Assembly: GCA_943326015.2 (NCBI GenBank)
Contig: CALPRQ020000028.1
Location: 1-54,131 of the forward strand
Direction: 5' to 3'
Length of the DNA stretch: 54,131 bases
From: Chitinophaga pinensis
Lineage (GTDB): Bacteria > Pseudomonadota > Gammaproteobacteria > Burkholderiales > Burkholderiaceae_C
In this document: in pieces, positions 51,601 to 54,131 of the stretch
Layout: each line of letters starts with the position of its first letter
Position numbering within the stretch: position 1 is the first letter of the stretch
Notes under the pieces: generated by a model
What the model was told of the DNA's origin: nothing
What the model saw: only the letters and a program-made list of their open reading frames with translations
Databases searched by the model: none
Translations under genes and position numbers: made by a program

Positions 51601-54131
51601 GGCAATATCGGCTCCGGTGGCGCCCAGTCCAGCACCGAGGCCAAAACCGTGATCGCCGTCGTCCCGGTCAACGATGCGCCCAGCGGCACCAGCAAGACCC
51701 TCACCGTGCTCGAGGACGGCAGCAAGACTTTCGCGGCAACCGACTTCGGCTTCAGCGATACCAGCGAGAGCAACACGCTGCTGGCCGTCAGCATCAGCAA
51801 GCTGCCCAGCGCGGGCACGCTCAAGCTCAACGGCGTGGATGTGACCGCGAACCAGTCGATCCTCGCGGCCAACTTGGTCAATCTGGTCTATGCCCCGGCG
51901 GCCAACGGCAGCGACAACGGCTATGCGACGATAGGCTTCAAGGTGCAGGACAACGGCGGCACGACCAACGGCGGCATCGACACCAGCGTCGAGGCCACGC
52001 TGACGATCAACGTTACGCCGGTCAACGACGCACCGACCGGCACCAGCGCGACGATCACCCTGCCCGAGGATGGCAGCAAGACCTTCTCGGCGGCCGATTT
52101 CGGCTTCGCCGATGCCACCGACAACCCGGCCAACGACCTGAAGGCCGTCATCATCAGCACCCTGCCGACGGCGGGCACGCTCAAGCTCAACGGCACTGCG
52201 CTGACGCTGAACCAGTCGATCGCTGTGGCCGACCTGGGCAATCTGGTCTATGCGCCGGCGGCCAACGCCAACGGCACGGGCTACGCGACGATAGGCTTCA
52301 AGCTGCAGGACAACGGCGGAGTCGCCAACGGCGGCGCCGACACCAGCGTCCAGGCCATGCTCACGATCAACGTCACGCCGGTCAACGACCCGACGACGGT
52401 CACGGGCGGCACCAGCGGCAGCGGCGCCGAGGACACCGTCCTCACCGGCACCCTGACCGCCACCGATGCCGACGGCCTGACTGACGGTAGCGTCTTCACC
52501 GTCAGCACCGCCGCCAGCCACGGCACGGCCAGCATCAACCCGGCGACCGGTGCCTGGAGCTACACCCCGGCTGCCGACTACAACGGCTCGGACAGCTTCA
52601 CGGTGACGATCACCGACGACACCGGCAACCCCACCACCCAGGCCATCAGCCTCACCGTCACCCCGGTGGCCGACATCGTCGCCGACACCTTGACCACCAG
52701 CGAGGACACCGCCGTCTCGGCCAACGTCATCACCGGCACCAACGGCGCATCGGCCGACAGCTTCGAGGGCACGCCGGTGCTGAGCGCCGTGACCCAGGGC
52801 GCGCACGGCTCGGTGACCTTCACCGCCGCCGGTCTGATGACCTACACCCCAGCTGCCAACTGGAACGGCACGGACAGCTTCAGCTACACCGTGACCTCCG
52901 GTGGGGTGACCGAGACGGCCACCGTCACGGTCAACGTCGCGGCGGTCAACGACGCGCCGACCGGTACCAGCGCAACGATCACCCTGCCCGAGGACGGCAG
53001 CAAGACCTTCTCGGCGACCGACTTCGGCTTTGCCGACGCCAGCGACAGCCCGGCCAACAGCCTGCAGGCCGTCATCATCAGTCAGCTGCCCACGGTCGGC
53101 ACGCTCAAGCTCGACGGCGTAGCGGTGACTAAGGATCAGTCGATCGCGGTGACCGACCTGGGCAAGCTGGTCTATGCGCCGGCTGCAGACGCCAACGGCA
53201 ACGCTTACGCGACGATAGGCTTCAAGCTGCAGGACAATGGCGGCGCCACCAGCGCGGCGGCCACGCTGACGATCAACGTCACACCGGTCAACGACGCGCC
53301 GACGATCATCGATCTGAACGGAGACAGCGGCAGTTTCGCTGCGGGCAGCTCGGAGTACATCGACGCTCAGCCTGGCACCATCGGTGCAGCCACCATCACC
53401 GATATCGACTCGAACAATTTCGACACCGGGTATCTGCTGATCAGGCAGTCCACCACGAACGGCAGCGGCAGCTTCCTGACTGATCTGGCTGACGACACCA
53501 TCAAGTTTGGCGGCACGGAAAGCGAAGCCGGAGCCACGCCTGCCGCCGGTGACAAGGTGTTCTACAACGGCGGCGGCATCTGGATAGAGATCGGCACGGT
53601 CGATTCGGCCGGCCAGAATGGCGCGAACCTGCGCATCAGCTTCAATGCGAACGCAACGCAACTTGAGGCCGGAGACCTTGTCAAGGCTCTGAAATTCACG
53701 GCACCGGCGGCCGGGACCTGGACTTACGAGGTCACCGTCAACGACGGCGATGGCGGCACTTCACTGGCCTCGAGTTTCACGATGACCGCCACGTCCGGCG
53801 TCAACGACCCGGCCGTGATCGCGGGTGACGCCACCGGCGCGGTGACCGAGGACCTCAACGTCAACGAGGGCCAGCTGACCGACTCCGGCGCGCTGACCCT
53901 CACCGATGCCGACAGCGGTCAGGCCAAGTTCCTGACCGGCGCGTCCGACATCAGCGCCGCCAGCGGCACCCTGGGCCAGCTCTCGATCACCGAGGCCGGC
54001 GTCTGGACCTACTCGGTCGACAACGCCAAGGTGCAGTACCTCAAGGCCGGCCAGACCAGGACCGAGACCTTCACGGTCCAGTCGGTGGACGGCACGACCC
54101 AGCAGGTGGTCGTCACCATCACCGGCGTCAA
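48604..54131 (+). CDS. Giant DUF4347 / C-type lectin / cadherin-VCBS repeat surface protein, 5' part
   Basis: At least 1,842 codons, open at the window edge. Order: an ESPR-like N-terminus (MNHIYRSVWNEITRTYVAAA, then RGKGKRSK) with no hydrophobic core after it; an LEPR-like motif (LEQRFMFDGAAL, residue 75); DUF4347 (about 128-289, VLSHGTEGLLQLG, LLLYGCSVASG); an Ig-like domain (298-399); VCBS-like segments; a C-type-lectin-like domain (about 640-812, WIGASDSETEGTWKW, WNDLPNSG, GYLVEYGGY); cadherin-like domains with NDAP linkers; and a VCBS repeat from about 1,732. It is probably a cell-surface or biofilm adhesin exported by the TolC/adaptor system upstream. The C-terminal secretion signal lies outside the window. 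Confidence 0.9.
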   Translation, partial: MNHIYRSVWNEITRTYVAAAETVRGKGKRSKNSRSVEDGEAALAAGLDLTGASSEQGPPARPAGLGFGGFRSMALEQRFMFDGAALDHAIDTLDKPAPEPAAKAPHLLDVQPVTVRAADPALNGGRKEVAFVDTGVADYQTLVDGVRAGVEVVLIDSARSGLDQLADWASNHDGYDAIHVLSHGTEGLLQLGRDSLNQASLAETAVATEFAALGRTLTADGDLLLYGCSVASGQAGQDFIARLAAISAADVAASTNLTGGSEGAGDWVLESQTGSIEAQTLVDADYDHTLGPVDTTPPTITITSDKTTLAVGESATITLTLSEAASTSWPGNFDQFDLTITGGSRTGWTKVSNTVYTTTLKSEATLGHDTAIFVAAGALKDVAGNNNTASNILTLTHIDAPPASSDVTLTYIDTAADDSFAANVGTMTASGTGLIFSFVSGGSTESYSADGVSYDRMKTGSYGTLYLQSTTGQYRFEPADAAIETATASASEVFALQVTDANNATVQAKVTVNVTGIDDASTITLGTLADSPEQVATVIAPNATITDRDGITKMVVSIENNKTGDTLAADAALLTNYGVTASYSSSAGTLTLTKNSGIGTAAQFQDLLRSVTFQSKSNLDAPDTADRSFVVKTGTSAVMPYFMNPDGKIRYYEYVSEPLIYWMAARDAATQRSYNGMTGYLATITSGSESQFIQGKINGVTWIGASDSETEGTWKWVTGPEAGTIFFLQNPYVDASNLGRGGVNNVIDGVEQFSNWENNGSSIIEPNRYNYPTADEDYAHLMGNTFWNDLPNSGTTGSYAPAGYLVEYGGYAGDPTVSAVMSLPDVARGIFKVNPVNDKPNVTPNYLSGANYQYTENAAPMAINPNAVVSDPDLPANLNGGYLDVYYSRATEPKYAGDRLSLIQTTGGITVSGNEVSYAGNVIGTLDATKNPVWSSTGNVNPTLRINFTTDKATVAAVQALARAVAFSNNSENPYAIASTDTGNPYSNNRAISIVINDGGNIGSGGAQSSTEAKTVIAVVPVNDAPSGTSKTLTVLEDGSKTFAATDFGFSDTSESNTLLAVSISKLPSAGTLKLNGVDVTANQSILAANLVNLVYAPAANGSDNGYATIGFKVQDNGGTTNGGIDTSVEATLTINVTPVNDAPTGTSATITLPEDGSKTFSAADFGFADATDNPANDLKAVIISTLPTAGTLKLNGTALTLNQSIAVADLGNLVYAPAANANGTGYATIGFKLQDNGGVANGGADTSVQAMLTINVTPVNDPTTVTGGTSGSGAEDTVLTGTLTATDADGLTDGSVFTVSTAASHGTASINPATGAWSYTPAADYNGSDSFTVTITDDTGNPTTQAISLTVTPVADIVADTLTTSEDTAVSANVITGTNGASADSFEGTPVLSAVTQGAHGSVTFTAAGLMTYTPAANWNGTDSFSYTVTSGGVTETATVTVNVAAVNDAPTGTSATITLPEDGSKTFSATDFGFADASDSPANSLQAVIISQLPTVGTLKLDGVAVTKDQSIAVTDLGKLVYAPAADANGNAYATIGFKLQDNGGATSAAATLTINVTPVNDAPTIIDLNGDSGSFAAGSSEYIDAQPGTIGAATITDIDSNNFDTGYLLIRQSTTNGSGSFLTDLADDTIKFGGTESEAGATPAAGDKVFYNGGGIWIEIGTVDSAGQNGANLRISFNANATQLEAGDLVKALKFTAPAAGTWTYEVTVNDGDGGTSLASSFTMTATSGVNDPAVIAGDATGAVTEDLNVNEGQLTDSGALTLTDADSGQAKFLTGASDISAASGTLGQLSITEAGVWTYSVDNAKVQYLKAGQTRTETFTVQSVDGTTQQVVVTITGV
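51670..53289 (+). repeat. Internal domain repeats of the giant surface protein
   Basis: Three copies of a 114-120 residue unit start at NDAP (51670, 52024, 52948), with shared EDGSKTF, DFGF, LPTAGTLKLNG-type and LVYAPAA motifs. Two different tandem-type repeats (52384-52947: EDTVLTGTLTATDADG, YTPAADYNG; EDTAVSANV, YTPAANWNG) sit between copies two and three. Copies two and three are very alike at DNA level in their first 90 bases. Confidence 0.85.

Noticed and set aside
51145-53661. An 838-codon antisense open frame inside the adhesin gene
   Set aside because: Repeats of the sense gene produce repeated antisense peptides; no start signals or known domain.

Overview
The window is GC-rich chromosomal DNA from a betaproteobacterium, most likely a member of the Burkholderiales (Comamonadaceae / Sphaerotilus-Leptothrix-like). 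This rests on the gene families and gene order: PHB metabolism (phaB, intracellular phaZ with PhaR-type boxes), a GntR–mcm–meaB–pccB–pccA–epimerase propionate block, iscRSUA-hscBA-fdx, a mltG–tmk–holB–pilZ–tatD operon, an aminotransferase gene close to uvrB, and a HiPIP. Genus-level placement is inference only.

Layout. 1-5.2 kb: 3' end of phaB with a strong terminator; a GH19-like/peptidoglycan-binding protein translationally coupled to a small exported protein; dusA; a PhnD-like binding protein overlapping a membrane diguanylate cyclase. 5.3-13.4 kb: a GntR regulator divergent from the methylmalonyl-CoA/propionyl-CoA operon, closed by a terminator. 13.6-14.5 kb: a small lower-GC insert with two minus-strand ORFs, each ending at an attC-like site, with no integrase nearby (a CALIN, i.e. 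integron cassettes without integrase). It is followed by a non-coding stretch holding a perfect three-way-junction inverted repeat. 14.7-20 kb, minus strand: rnfB-like ferredoxin, phaZ, aromatic/aspartate aminotransferase, a chemoreceptor. 20.2-30.1 kb, plus strand: uvrB, a NarL-type two-component pair, the ISC iron-sulfur operon with two IscR type-1 boxes, dnaQ.

30.2-37.1 kb is the most unusual part. It holds a tyrosine-recombinase-like protein with a destroyed active site, a YbaL-type antiporter, a Tat-exported HiPIP, a GNAT acetyltransferase and three tandem tRNA-Val(CAC) genes on a 113-bp period. It ends with a complete tyrosine recombinase divergent from a long coiled-coil protein. The 206-bp gap between those last two genes contains a dif-like 11-6-11 site with perfectly symmetric inner arms and a 39-bp TACGTA palindrome. 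I regard this recombinase/site/coiled-coil module as the best candidate for an undescribed system.

37.1-46.1 kb: the mltG–tmk–holB–pilZ–tatD–ankyrin operon, ygfZ, and a 7TM histidine kinase with a REC-AraC regulator. 46.1-54.1 kb: divergent from that regulator and separated from it by an 8-bp inverted repeat, a TolC-like outer membrane factor, a HlyD/RND-type adaptor and the first 1,842 codons of a giant DUF4347/C-type-lectin/VCBS-repeat surface protein that runs off the window. The kinase/regulator pair probably controls this secretion-adhesin locus. Coordinates come from reading the sequence; family calls come from motif recognition, without database searches.
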